Source: Selaginella moellendorffii (Eukaryota; Streptophyta; Lycopodiopsida; Selaginellales; Selaginellaceae). From it: DNA of 64,000 nucleotides. The translations under genes were made by a program, and so were the position numbers. The notes beneath the pieces are model-generated. The model ran no database searches and was not told the origin of the DNA. It worked only from the letters and a program-made list of their open reading frames with translations. Where the stretch lies: positions 896,624 to 960,623 of the forward strand of contig NW_003314264.1 in NCBI RefSeq assembly GCF_000143415.4. The letters are read 5' to 3'. This document shows, one piece after another, positions 46,060 through 59,334 of this stretch (positions are counted from its first letter, which is position 1; every line of letters begins with the position of its first letter).

Positions 46060-46500
46060 AGACGTGAGCAAAGCCCTCAGTCACGAAAAGAAACTGAGGA
46101 CGAAAACATACTCTCTAGAATCCAATGCCAAAGAGTAAGGCTGCGGCTGTATGCCAAGAACGGGAACCTTGCCGAGGGGCGGAGATGTTCCAGAATATTC
46201 GCTACCCTCCTGAAAACTTATTTATGGGCATTTGGATCGTGTTTGGTTCGATGCCCCAGCGCACAGTTGTCGGCTTGCGCTGGAAGCCTCAAAGATGGCA
46301 AGATATTCTTCGATGGAATGCCCGACAAGAATCTCATCATCCATCTGGGCTGTGCCTTGGTTTTCCAGGGAGGAGATTGTAGCCGCTATGGGGTGGAATG
46401 ACGCTCGCCGCGATCGCAAGCCTGCTTCTACTTCAGGCGCGTCCGCGAGACTCAGCCGATCTCTGGAAATCGCTACTCGGTCACTGGTCTCGTTTTGATG
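46060..46500 (+). pseudogene. PLS-type PPR pseudogene
   Basis: Plus-strand frames jointly keep RLYAKNGNLAEG, EMFQNIRYPPENLFM and CAGSLKDGKIFFDGMPDKNLI, which are consecutive PPR motif parts. They lie in different frames with at least two shifts. No leader or editing-domain tail follows. A further relic of the local PPR population. Confidence 0.65.
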
Positions 46501-46509
46501 CGGATGAGC

Positions 46510-47330
46510 TACATTTTCATAGATCTTCAGTGGAGCATGGCTCAAGAAGCTGAAATCACCGGTTTTCTCTAGCTTGTTCTTTAAGAACAATTTGCTACTT
46601 TTATCTAGGGCCTGTTTACCATGGATCTCCATTACTGCTGGAAATCATCGGCCCACTTGGTGCAAATAGGTGAGAGGAAGTGGTCAAGGTTTTTCTCAAG
46701 CAAAAGCCAACGTTGTCTGTCTCAGCCCCATTGTTTTTCTTCTTTCGGATTTTGCTACAGCGCTGTTGATAATTTTCATTAGAAAACGTCTCTCTGCTGT
46801 TCACAATCACTACACTCGTCTTCTGGAGCTGCAAATACCTTCCAAAGGCAGGAGAAAAGTAAGATTGGAACTTTAGAATTACTTACTCCATGCTTTTTCT
46901 TACAGGTGAAACTCTTGACACTGAAGAGGTCTTTTGAATCCCTTCACAGTTTTTGTCTATGTTGGAGGATCGACATCGTCTTTATTGTATGCTTGGCTCC
47001 CTATGCTTCATTGCGGCATATCACACTTTGGAATTAATTTTCACCATAGTTTTTCTATGCAGGAAATGCTCTGCTTGCTGCTTTTGCATGGGTCATGGCT
47101 TCACACTTCGCAATGTATCCTGTTGTCCTGTTGATTCCAGTATGTTAACGCACTTCTGATCTTGCAAGTCTAATTCCTTGCGTCTATTTTTAAGATTGCT
47201 CCACCCCAATACTGGACCAATATAACACCTCGTATGAAAAGGATTGAGGAAGTTGTAGTAAGAAAACAATAGGACTACATACCATCGTGACAAAGAATCA
47301 GGTTACACAATCCTAGTATGCAAGATTGTG
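46510..47330. other. No recognised gene
   Basis: Short frames only, with pyrimidine-rich stretches; nothing diagnostic on either strand. The boundary with the chromovirus remnant falls at about 47330. Confidence 0.35.
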
Positions 47331-49796
47331 TAACTTGAGTCTTCGGGGCATACTCCTGAACTTATTGCTCCGGTCCCGATAGATATCTCTGGTATTTCCC
47401 GACTCATAAAAAGGAAGTTAAATCCAATGTCGAGTATTTCATAATCTTTGCCTCTACTGTGCTAATCCTAATCATAAAGTAGTTGTGTGTCCCAAGAAGC
47501 CTCCCCGACTACTCGAGTTCACTCTGCCTCAAGGTCCACCTTTGTTGCAAATAGAGTAGGAGCTATTTGTTTGGACTCCCCGAATAAAAATCACTTTTCT
47601 TCTTTATCAAGCTCCTCACCACCTTTCATCAAAGCCACCATCAATTCCCGCAACTTCTTCATCCCATGTCTCCTTTCTTTCACCGGACAATCAGGATTCA
47701 AGGCTCTAGCGCTACTGGACTTGGGTGCAACTTCCTGCTTCATAAACACGGACTTTGCTGCTTAACATCACGTTCCTCTTTCTCTTACCATATAGGATTT
47801 GAGGGTTGAAGGCATCGGTGGGCATTTTGTGTCTCCATCTTTTGGACTTAGAGAAATGTTGCCTGTTCGAGTACACATTAGGTCCACCTTCATTAATATT
47901 GCCTTTAACATCATCAACAACAAGTCCTCCTCTGTGGTGCTCAGCTTTCCTTGGTTCCAACTACACCAGCCTCAAATCTGTTGGAAGGAATTACAGCTTG
48001 TCTCTCCCACGTCTTCATCGAGTTTGAATCAGGAAAAGTTCCCTAAACTCAAATCAGGGTTCTGTTCCTAACTCTACAAAGTTTTCACCCTCTTCTTTCC
48101 CCTCTCTTCCATCTTACATTGGACAGTATCTTCATCTCATCATTCCATTCAATTGTACGCCTCCTTCTCCACAATCACTATGAAAGAACTCCTTCACGAA
48201 GAACCTATTTTCATTTTTGCTTTGCATGTTTCTCCTGTCAATTTTCCTGAGAAGTATCATGATTTTGGGGATGTGTTTGACAAGAAAAAAGCTAGTGTAC
48301 TACCTATTCATCGGCCTTACGACTGTCCCATTGATTTACAGGAAGGAGCATCACTTCCATGGGGGCTTATCTACGGGTTATCCCTGTCCAAGCTTAAGGC
48401 CCTCAAAGAGTACGTGGACAAGAACCTTGCCTCAGGGTACATTCAGCATTTGCAATCCCCAGCTGGAGCACCTGTCTTCTTTGTCAAAAAGAAGGATGGG
48501 AGTTTGTGGCTAGTCATCAACTACTGAGGTTTGAACAAGGTGACTGTTCGGAACCGTTATCCACTACCCCTAATCTCGGACCTATTGGAATGCCTTGGCG
48601 GTGCCCGCTTCTTCACCAAGATTGACCTCTGTGGAGCATATAACTTGATCCGGATCCAGCTTGATGATGAATGGAAGATTATGTTCCAAACCCCCTATGG
48701 CCACTTCGAGTACACTGTCATGCTGTTTGGCTTGACAAATGCTCTAGCAGTTTTCCAACATATGGTGAATGACGTCTTTCGGGAGTTTCTTGATCAGATG
48801 GTGATCATCTACCTCGACGACATCCTCATTTACTAAAAAACTCAGGAGGAGCACGACGAGCATGTGCGCAAGGTGTTGGTGAAGCTGCGGGAACACGGCC
48901 TATACGAGAAGCTTGAGAAATGTTCCTTTGATTAAGAGTCTATGGAGTTCCTTGAGTATATTGTCACTCCTGAAGGTATCACGATGGATCCTACCAAAGT
49001 CAAGACTATTCTCGAATGGGAGCCTCCACAATCAATGTCAGACGTTCAAGTTTTCCTTGGCTTTGCCAACTTTTACCGTAAATTCATTGCTCACTACTCC
49101 GACATTGTCCTTCCTCTCATGCATCTCATTCGCAAGGATATTCCCTTCTCTTGGTTTGCTATTGCCCAGCAGGCCTTTGACACACTCAAGGTGGCCTTCA
49201 GTTCTGCTTCCGTCTTGATCCATGCTGATCCCTCACAACCTTTCTTCATTGAGGCGGACGCCTCCAACTTTGCCATTGGTGCTGTGTTGTCTTAACTCGG
49301 AGCGGATCAGGAATTTCATCCAATTGCTTTCCATTCTCGGAAATTCTAGCCTGTGGAGATTAATTACGAAATCCATGACAAGGAGCTCCTTGCCATCATG
49401 GATTCCTTTGGAGAGTGGCGTTGTTTCTTGGAGGGGCCAATCCATCAAACAATGGTCTGGACGGATCACAAAAATCTCGAGTACTTTGCCACTTCCCAAG
49501 TTTTGAGCCATTGTCAAGTAAGGTGGGCACAATTCTTGACTCGATTTGACTTTGTTATCAAGTACAGACCTGGAAAGCTTCAGGGCCTTCCTGATGCTCT
49601 TTCAAGGCACTCCTATCTTAGTCTCAAGCCTGGTAATCCTGCCTTTGATCAACAGGATCAGGTTATCCTCAGTCCTAATGAACTTCACGTTATGACAATT
49701 TCCCTGGCCCCTTAGGACTCCTCCTTGATGGATGCGATCAGAAACAATCTTCAATCCAATGACCTCGCTAGCGACATTTTCCCCCATCTTCCTAGT
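47330..49796 (+). mobile_element. Chromovirus (Ty3/gypsy) remnant: gag tail, protease, RT, RNase H
   Basis: Order of domains: end of gag with a CCHC zinc knuckle (CLYCANPNHKVVVC, near 47450), aspartic protease region (LALLDLGATSCFI, with the catalytic D-S/T-G changed to DLGA), reverse transcriptase ([24 protein letters not shown]), RNase H (FFIEADASNFAIGAVLS) and the connection ending PDALSR. In-frame stops interrupt it near 48525, 48834, 48935, 49295, 49348 and 49713, and there is a frameshift after the zinc knuckle. The 5' LTR and most of gag are missing. It ends abruptly at 49796, where another element begins; the integrase core is absent. Confidence 0.88.
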
Positions 49797-50287
49797 GGAA
49801 TGTTCCTAGATTGCAAATTTGGACACGGGATGAACACCATTGTGTTCAAAACAATCTCTACATTCTATAGATATGCCAAATGAGCAAATTTGGACACTTT
49901 CCATAAATAGCATTTGGGACCGAAATGAGACTAACACAAAGGGTATGATAGCGAGGGTGTTTGGCAGACACGGTAAGCTATCATTTAGCGATGTTGAGGG
50001 ACTAATCTCAATATCGCGGGGGTTCTTGATACTAGCAAGTGCAAGCCAATGACAAGAGTTTCTCAAACCAGGCCAAAGTATGCTCAACAAGAAACACATA
50101 GTGTTCCTACCTTATGTTTATCTGATCTAAGTACACGGTCATTGACTAGTTTCTCAACTAGCTCAAATGGGAAACTGATAATGGGTCCAGCAATACCGAC
50201 CTCCTGCCATCGTGGCAGTAAAGAAAGAATATCCAAAAGGACTAGCCGACATGTAATTTTCGATACCCAAAGTCACATTTGCGACAC
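49797..50287 (-). mobile_element. Truncated 3' LTR of LARD copy 1
   Basis: In minus orientation it matches the first about 490 bases of the LTR at 52872-54022, ending in TGTCGCAAATG (reverse of 50287). It is cut off at the junction with the chromovirus. It is followed at 50288-50300 by the reversed polypurine tract. The rest of the LTR and the chromovirus integrase core were probably lost in one deletion. Confidence 0.75.
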
Positions 50288-52871
50288 TCTCCCCCCTTTA
50301 GGGAAGATCGACGTCGTCGTCGATGGATACTCCAGTCTAGAATACTGCCAAGGAAACAACCCTAGAAAAAGTTCACGGTATTCACACTATGTGAGAAATG
50401 CACCAACTTAAATGAGTTAAGGGTAACCTCTTTGTTTAACGCGGATGCGCTACCAACTCAGACACCTTCCGGCCATCGTCGATAAGGAAATGACCAACAG
50501 AGTCAGCCACCCTTGTTGCCTTGGGAGTCACCCAACTTACAAAAGTATGATATGCCATTGCCCACAAGAACATAGAGAGAGAAGCCAGAGGCCCCAACCC
50601 TCATGAGCAAAGAAACCAAACCCGTTAGTAAGGTTTAGATAGATTACTGTAAACAGGCAGTTAGAGTTGTTTACACGGTCACACCCTTGTAATGGAATAA
50701 GGAACATCGACAAAGAGGCGGGTTATGTGACCAGTTGACAGTAGCTACCCCATGACTAAAGATTTCAACATGCACACGAAGTGCCAAAGACAGTCTGCCC
50801 ATTACTAGCCCAAACTCAAAGATCAATAAATGGACAATATCAAAGTCATAAACAATGATATCTTAGAGATTTAATTATCAGTGAGTATATCTTAGATTAG
50901 AACACAAAAGTATTCCAAGTAAGTTATCATCCGATAAAGAACCACCAAAATCACTATAGTTAGTAAATATAGGATTCACCATTCTACAAAATTCAATAGC
51001 TAGTATATTATCAAGAAAACACAATGATAAAACTTAACTACTGAAGGTTGTAGACAGTATGTCAAACAACTTACCAAAGATATCTCAAAGAACACAAAGT
51101 ATCATTGATTGACAAGCACAATGCTCGCAAATGTATCACTCAAAGGAAATAACATCCAAATCTATCAAAACTAACTCGAGCAACAATCAATAAAACATAA
51201 TGAATGTGGTAAGACCAACAAACACTTAGTCATGCCAACCATTGCACTAACCAATCTGAATAGATCCCGATCAACAATACGAAGGAACTAGAGTTGCTTA
51301 AACAAGTGTCAGCAACGTCCTACTGATGTCTCAAACCCAAAAGACCAATCCAAAGCAAACCACAAAGAACATATGGTATTGCGAAAAAGCCATAAGCTAT
51401 CAAAAAGATTAACTAACTATCATGAAAGATCATCAATCATCCTATCAATAAAGAGATGCAGAATCATTGGCTAAGAAGGAATCCACCATCCCGAAGAATA
51501 GGAAATCATTCTAAATCAACGATAATCAAGAAAAACCTTTAACAAGGACAATCAATTATCTTAGATGATAGTTAATCATCACCAATGATTGCTAGATGCA
51601 AATACTAACTTCAATATTGAAGCTAGGAGCCAAAATGCCTTCCCCAACAACTTCTAATAAATGGAGCAATGAGCACAAAACTCAAGGGACCAAAAGCTCG
51701 AAAAAACCTATAGGTAAGTTTTGCTTAACAATAATCACAACATCCATATAAACTAACTTCAATGCTAAAGAGAAATTATGGTACAACCCACAATATCCCC
51801 CTCAACACATCCATAAGCTAAACTTCATAATGTCAAAGCTAATGAAGAGTATGTCTGCATCAATCCAAAAGCTAAGTATAACGAAGCTATGCTCAACAAG
51901 TGATCATTAAACGATCCTCCATGAATCCATTTATAGAAAACGTAACTCACTTCATAACAAGCACAAGAAGAATCATCAATGATTAACATATTCCAATTCA
52001 AATCTAAGAAGGACTCAAATATTCTAATATCAATCACTAACTCTTCCTCTCGTAAAGTTAGTATAGTCCACGATTAAATCACTTTTCAAGGAAAAGCTAA
52101 AGCTCAACCTCAACTAAGAAATCTCATCGAGAACGCAACTAACTCAGCTTGCCACTTACTTCATTTGAACGTCAACATAGTTGCCAACTAGCAAATGCGC
52201 AAATGCTAATAACACAAAGCTATAGCCAAATCATCAACACTATCTTCATCAAGACTAATGAAACTCAATATCAATCCTTGGAAGGATATCTCATTTCATT
52301 CAGATCTCAATATCAACAATATCAATGACAAGGCATCACTTCAATGCCATTAACACCATAACAAAGCTAGAAGAAAGCAAGAGTGAATCACCATTCAAAG
52401 CTCTTTAGCAACCAAGCTAACTAAAGTCGAAAATGCTATATTTAGTATTCGAGACTAATCCTTCAACAATACTCAGCTACAGATAACACATCTTCAAGGA
52501 GTGAATCACCACGTCCAAGACTCAATGAAATCCAACATTATGGACTAAATGTAACCAAATGATATTGACAAAGGTAGAGTCGACATGTCAACATGAAAAA
52601 TTCATGTAAGTCTAATGACACGATCCTCCACAACACCATCCGGTAAAGCAAGCCCATCACTGTTAAATCATCTTCAAATAAAGCAAGTGTCAACAGTCCT
52701 GAGCAAAGTCTATAAGTAATGACTAGTCGCTAAGCAACTAACAATCACCCTTCAACTTGCCTTCACAAGACCCAACACTAAACTTACGTCATCAAGTTAT
52801 ATACTTGTCCAACATAAACGTAATACCCCAGATTGAGATAAAAGTTCATAGACAAGCACAAACTAAATGAC
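50288..52871 (-). mobile_element. Internal 3' part of LARD copy 1, inverted
   Basis: Reverse complement of about 56040-58640, at high similarity throughout. It begins with the polypurine tract and ends at AACTAAATGA next to the 5' LTR of copy 2. No open frame above 70 aa and no retroviral motif. With copy 2 it forms an inverted repeat with arms of about 2.6 kb. Confidence 0.8.
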
Positions 52872-54022
52872 TGTTGCGAATGTGACTTCAGGTATCGAAA
52901 GTTACCTGTCGGCCAGTCCTTACGGACACTCTTACCTTACTGCCACGATGGCAGGAGGTCGGTATTGCTGGACCCTTTATTAGTCCCTCTTGTTCAAGTG
53001 TTAGTAAACTGGACTTTGCATCTGTACTTGGCCGGATGAGCATAAGGAAGGAATTCCTAAGTGTCTATTTAGCTTAGCATACTTGGCCCGGCTTTTTAGT
53101 TATCTTTTGCTCTGTCTTGCACTGGCTTGACAAGAACCCTCACGTATTGAGATTGGTCCCTCAATATCACTACATGATAGCTTACCGTGTCTGCCAAACA
53201 CCCTCGCTATCATGCCCTCTGTGTTAGTCTCATTTCGGTCCCAAATGCTATTTATAAAAAGTGTCTAGATTCGCTCATTTGGCATATCTATGGAATGTAG
53301 AGGTCGGCCTGAACACAATGGTGTTCGTCCCGTGTCCAAATTCGCAATCTAAGGACATTCCATATTTAGTAAGTTTCAAGCTTGTCCCAGAGACTAACTC
53401 CTGATATTAAGGGAGGCTTAGGGTGAAAGCCCAAAGCGTGTGTTCCTCAAGGGGGGGGGGGGGGCGCTATGGGGGGTTCCAAATGTATAGTAGGGATAGT
53501 GGGTAGGTCGGGCATGGCCGACCAACCTGAGGCATAGTCTAGCTCCCGCTTGCGTGCATGTCCTTGTTCTGCGTCTGGCTTGGGTCTAAGCCCAAGTTCC
53601 ATTCCATGCTAGCTGGTGGAGTACCCATACTCTCACGTTAGGCCACCGGTATGCCGAAATAGCGCCAGACTCTGTTTGGCTCTGTTTTGCGTGCTGGTCC
53701 TGGCATTGGGATGTTGGTTGCTCCAGGACTGTTCCAAGTCGCTCCGGACCCCTGTCCCTTCGCTCCTTGGGCTGTATGCTCGGGAGTTGCTCTGTGGTCT
53801 GGTTCCATCACTCCTTGGCTCCACGCTTGGGAGTTTGGCACCATTCTTTCGTTCAGCGGCCCAAGGCCCTGAACCTCGGGTTCCTATGGACACGTGGCAT
53901 GGACACGTGGCATGTAACACGTGACATGGACAAGTGGCACAAAGAGGGTTTAGGTTCCGTTTCGTGGTGTTATCCTATGGTAAATCACCATAGGATAAAG
54001 GGTCAAAACCACGTGCGCTACA
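52872..54022 (+). mobile_element. 5' LTR of LARD copy 2
   Basis: 1151 bp, from TGTTGCGAATG to GCGCTACA. Immediately downstream, after two bases, comes a primer-binding site. The LTR holds a 14-G run (53451-53464) after GGTGAAAGCCCAAAGCG. Open frames inside it are chance products. Confidence 0.9.
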
Positions 54023-54024
54023 TT

Positions 54025-54035
54025 TGGTATCAGAG
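54025..54035 (+). promoter_or_regulatory. Primer-binding site (initiator-Met tRNA)
   Basis: TGGTATCAGAG matches the complement of the 3' end of plant initiator methionine tRNA and sits two bases after the LTR, the usual place for priming minus-strand DNA synthesis. Confidence 0.9.
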
Positions 54036-57000
54036 AATGAGTCTCAGCAAGTACTATTCAATGAGATTGGGCAACTAGTCTCGTTGCATACGTAGAGATG
54101 AAAACGATGATCCGAGTGGGTACATGTTTGGGTGCAAAGGCTTCGCAATTGTTCCTTGAGTATGGATTTGGTTACCGTTTTGTACCGTATTATATGAGCT
54201 TGCTCTTGGGCTCATAAGAAGGATTGAGTTGTTCCAGTAGCACAAGTTTGCGCTTGGGCTCGTGAGTGAGGCACATTAGCAACTCAAGGTTACACTTAGA
54301 GTTGGCAGGATTAATGTTAGCCTATCAGTGGTTCCATGAGTTGTTCCATGTACCATGGGTGAAAGTAAACTTTCCTTGGGTTTGCTATGAGTAACAAATA
54401 GGCTGGTCCATAGCTGTTTAGCATGGCACTAGTGGATCCTTCTTATGCATGATTACAAGTGAGTCAATCAAGACTAGAGATTAGTCTATTAGTTCAAGTA
54501 GTCATTGCTGTGCTCTCTCATAAGTTTTTCTTGGACTGGACTAAAGGCAGTGCGAAAGCAAGCTTGAGGTTTAGTCAAAGATGAGACCGAAAAGAGAGTC
54601 ATCGGGGACGGAGGATCAAATACGTAAATCATTTTCTCTTTTTGGAGAGATGATCTGCAACGAGGTGTTAACTTATTGCATGTGTTCACATCATGCAATC
54701 AAGAGTCCTTATCTTGATGCATGTTGGAGATGGTGGTCTTACAATGGTGAGTTGTGGGATGGATAGCGGTGAAGTGCTATACCATTTTGTCTAAGTTTGC
54801 TATTGAAAGACTTAGGTTGCAATGCTCAATTCTTTTCCGGGGACCCTTGTTATTGCTCCTTGTGTAGCTTGGTGTTAGATTAGTTTTGAGATTGGTCAAA
54901 AAGAGAGTGGCATGAGCTTGTCTGTGTTGTGAACAAAAGTTAGTGATGTCGGGTGTTGTAAATCTCTATCGGTGGGGTGTGGCATTTATGTTGCATTTTG
55001 TCGAATCGAGTTGGCACTTGATATTCACATAAACCTTTGCAGTAGTGACATGGGCATTGCTCATAGTGTTGCTTGATTGATGATCAAGTCATTGTGGTTT
55101 ATATCATATCCATGTGATAATGAGCAATGTGTTTACGAAGTTGCTTGGATAAACGATGATCAACCCCCGAAGTGGTTGATAGTAAAGCTAGTCTACTTGC
55201 ACGAAGTAGCATTATAGTAGCTTTGACTGGATTCTTAATGGTGGTCCATTATGCTAAGCTTATGTTGGTTGAGTTTGCCCATAAGGTGTTGGAAAGGGTT
55301 GTAGCATTCATTTGCTATAGCTCGTCAGTTGATCCGTTAGTACTTGGAGTAGATTGTTGGTAGGAGGAAGTTGGTTGAGTCTTGAAAGTTTGCAATCTTG
55401 GACTGAGAGTCATTCTTTCTCTAGGATGGAAATTTTCCACAAATTTTCTTAGACTTTTCCAATGGCTGATCTATTGATCACTTTGCTCGAAAACCATTCC
55501 GTTTTCGTAAGCTAGTACAAACTAGTGAAGGGGTTAGAGTTGACTTCGGTTACCTTAGACCTTGGTAGGTAGTTTGTATGATGCGACCCGAAAGGGATGC
55601 TGACTTTTGGGGCTAAGGCAATTGAGTTAGATAGAGTCTAGAGTTAATGTAGAAAAGTGGCCATTGCACTTTTCTCAGAAAGGTGACCCTTGTACCTTTC
55701 TTTTGTAGCGTTGTGCTTGGTGGCAGGTTGCACCTTGCATTATGTTAGACTCTATGAGAGTAGTGAGCTCTCACTGATCTTGACTTGGTTTTGGTAGCCC
55801 TGCGCCTTGGCTGAGGATGGTGATGTCCAACTTAGTTGTTCGAGTTGAGATGTTGGTACCCGTACTATAGCTTTGTCTATGAGGAGGTTGTGTACCAATA
55901 TGAGTCCATCTTATGGTCTTCACTTTAGTTTCGACTAAGTGTTGATCATGCATAGCTAGCCTATTCAAGGCATGCTCAGAGCTAGTGGCCAAATGTTTTA
56001 GTGAGCTTATTGCGGTTGAGTTGGATTCGAGTGATCATTTAGTTTGTGCTTGTCTATGAACTTTTATCTCCTACCTGGGGTATTATGTTCATGTTGGACA
56101 AGTATATAACTTGATGACAAGAGTTGGTGTTTGGGTCTTATGAAGGCAAGTTGAGGAGTGATTGTTAGTTGCTTTGCGACTAGTGATTACTTGTAGACTT
56201 CATCAAGGACCGTTGACACTTGCTTTGCTCGATGACGATTTAGCAGTGATGGGCTTGCTTTACCAGATGGTGTTGCGGAGGATCGTGTCGTTAGACTTAC
56301 ATGAGTTTTTCATGTTGGCATATCGACTCTACCTCTGTTGATATCATTTGGTTACATTTAGTCCATAGTGTTAGATTTCATTGAGTCTTGGACGTGGTGA
56401 ATCACTCCTTGATGATGTGTTGTCTGCAACTGAGTTTTGCTGAAGGATTGATCTCGGATACTAAATAAAGTATTTTCGACCTTGGTTAGCTTAGTTGCTG
56501 GAGAGTTTTGAGTGGTGATTCACTCTTACTTTCTGTTAGCTTGTTATAGTGTTGATAGCATTCAAGTGATGCCCTATCGTTGACATTGTTGGTATTGAGA
56601 TTCAGATGAAATGAGATGTCTCTCTCTGTAGGGTTGATATTGAGTTTCATTAGTCTCGATGCAAATAGCGTTGATGATTTGGTTATAGCTTTATGTTATT
56701 GGCATTAGTGCATTTGCTAGTTAGCAACTATGTTGACGTTCAAATGAACTGAGTGGCAAGTTGAGTTAGTTGTGTTCTAGATGAGATTGCTTAGTTGAGG
56801 TTGAGCTTTAGCTTTTCTTTGAAAAGCGATTTAGTCGTGGACAATGCTACCTCTATGAGAGGAAGAGTTAGTGATTGGTATTAAAGTGATTAAATCCTTG
56901 TTGGATTTCAGTTGGGATATATCGATCATTGATGATTTTTCTTGTGCTTGTTATGAGGTGAATTACATCTTGCTGTAGATGGGTTCATGGAGGATCAGTT

Positions 57001-58628
57001 TGGTGATCACTTGTTGAGCATAGCTCCATTGTGCTTAGCTTTTGGATTGATGCAAAAATGCTCTTCATTAGCTTTGGCATTATGAAGTTTGGCTTATGAA
57101 TGTGTTGAGGAAGATATTGTGGGTTACACCATGATTTCTTCTTTAGCATTGAAGTTAGCTTCTATGAGACTCGTGATCATTATTAGGCAAGACTTAATTA
57201 TAGGCTTCTTCGAGCTTTTGGTTCATTGAGTTTTGTGCTCATTGTTCCATTTGTTAGAAGTTGTTGGGGAAGGCATTTTGGCTCCTAGCTTCAATGTTGA
57301 AGTTGGTTTTTGCATCTAGCAATCATTGATGATGATTGACTACCATCTAGGATAGTTGATCATCCTTGTCAAAAGTTTTGCTTGATTATCGTTGATCTAG
57401 AATGATTTGCTATTCTTCGGGATGGTGGATTCCTTCTTAGACGATGATTCTGCATATCTCTTTTTGATAGGATGATTGATGGTCTTTCCTGATAGTTAGT
57501 TGTTCTCTTTGTTGGTTTATGAATTTTTGCACTACCACATGTTCTTTGTGGTTTGCTTTGGATTGGTCTTTTGGGTTTGAGACATCAGTAGGATGTTGCT
57601 GACACTTGCTTAAGCAACTTGAGTTCCTTGGTGTTATTGGTTGGGATCTATCTGGATTGGCTAGTGCAATGGTTGATATGAACAAGCGTTTATTTCCTTT
57701 GCAACATTCATTTTGTTCTGTTGATTATTGCTCGAGTTAGCTCTCATAGATTAGGATGTTATTTCCTTCAGGTGATACATTTGCAAGCATTGTGCTTATT
57801 AGTCAATGATACTTTGTGTTCTTTGAGTTGTGTTCTGTGAGTTGTTTGGCATGCTATTTGCCATTTTCGGTAGTTAAGTTTTATCATTGAGTTTCCTTGA
57901 TGATCTACTTGCTATTGAATTTTGTTGGATGGTGATTCCTATGTTTATCAATTATGATGATCTTGGTGGTTCCTATACTCAAATACTAGTTTATCGGATG
58001 ATAACTTACTTGGAATACTTTTGTGTTATAATATAAGATTTATTCACTGATAGTTCCGACTCTAAGATATCATTGTCTATGACTTTGATATTGTCCATCT
58101 ATTCATCTTTGAGTTTGGGCCTGTAATGGGCAGTCTGGCTTCGGCACTTCGTGTGCATGGTGAAATCTCTAGTCATGGGGTAGCTACTGTCGACTGGTCA
58201 CATAACCCGCCTCTCTGTCGATGTTCCTTATTCCATTGAAAGGGCGTGACCGTGTAAACAACTCTAACTGCCTGTTTACAGTAGTCTATCTAAACCTTGC
58301 CGACGGGTTTGGTTTCTTTGCTCATGAGGGTTGGGGCCTCTGGCTTCTCTCTCTATGTTCCTGTAGGCAGGGGCATATCACACTTTTGTAAGCTAGGTGA
58401 CTCCCAGAGTAGCAAGGGTGGCTGACTCCGTTGGTCATTTCCTTGTCGGCGACAGTCGGAAGGTGTCTGAGCTTGTAGCGCATCCACGTTAGACAAAGAG
58501 GTTGCCCCCTAACTCATTTAAGTTGGTGCATTTCTCACATAGTGTGAGTACCGTGAACTTTTTCAAGAGTTGTTTCCTTGGCGGTATTCTCGACTCGAGT
58601 ATCCATCGACGAGGACATCGATCTTCCC
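54036..58628 (+). mobile_element. Non-coding internal region of LARD copy 2
   Basis: About 4.6 kb without gag, protease, RT, RNase H or integrase motifs in any frame; the longest frames are below 100 aa. It therefore fits a large retrotransposon derivative, moved by the proteins of another element. Related fragments exist at 50.3-52.9 kb (inverted), 59057-59334 (inverted) and 15220-15960. Confidence 0.8.
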
Positions 58629-58641
58629 TAGGGGGGGAGAG
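58629..58641 (+). promoter_or_regulatory. Polypurine tract
   Basis: TAGGGGGGGAGAG directly precedes the 3' LTR start TGTCGCG at 58642. It is the expected priming site for plus-strand DNA synthesis, and its reversed counterpart lies at 50288-50300 in copy 1. Confidence 0.85.
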
Positions 58642-59056
58642 TGTCGCGAATATGACTTCAGGTATCGAAAGTTACCTGTCGGCCAGTCCTTACAGACACT
58701 CTTACCTTACTGCCACGATGGCAGGAGGTCGGTATTGCTGGACCCTTTATTAGTCCCTCTTGTTCAAGTGTTAGTAAACTGGACTTTGCATCTGTACTTG
58801 GCCGGATGAGCATAAGGAAGGAATTCCTAAGTGTCTATTTAGCTTAGCATACTTGGCCCGGCTTTTTAGTTCTCTTTTGCTCTGTCTTGCACTGGCTTGA
58901 CAAGAACCCTTGCGTATTGAGATTGGTCCCTCAATATCGCTACATGATAGCTTACCGTGTCTGCCAAACACCCTCGCTATCATGCCCTTTGTGTTAGTCT
59001 CATTTCGGTCCCAAATGCTATTTATGGAAAGTGTCTAGATTCGCTCATTTGGCATA
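58642..59056 (+). mobile_element. Truncated 3' LTR of LARD copy 2
   Basis: Matches the first 415 bases of the 5' LTR (nearly identical to 52872-53286), then stops at TTTGGCATA. It joins without warning to inverted internal sequence of copy 1. The truncation marks a rearrangement breakpoint. Confidence 0.85.
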
Positions 59057-59334
59057 GGAACAACTTACAGAACCACTAGAACCATCGATAGGCTTACATT
59101 AATCCTGCCAACTCAAAGTATAACTTTGAGTTGCTAATGTGCCTCACTCATGAGCCCAAGCGAAAACTCGTGTAAACGGTACACCTCAAATCCATACCCA
59201 AGGAACAAATGCAAAGTCTTAGCACCCAAACGTGTACCCACTCGGATCATCGTTTTCATCTCTGCGTATGCAACGAGATTAGTTGCCTAATCTCATCAAA
59301 TAGTACTTGCTGAGACTCTTCCTTTGATACCAAA
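59057..59334 (-). mobile_element. 5' internal part of LARD copy 1, inverted, with primer-binding site
   Basis: Reverse complement of about 54025-54345. The reversed primer-binding site (CTTTGATACCA) lies at about 59321-59334, next to the reversed LTR. About 1.7 kb of internal sequence between this piece and 50288-52871 is missing. Confidence 0.75.
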
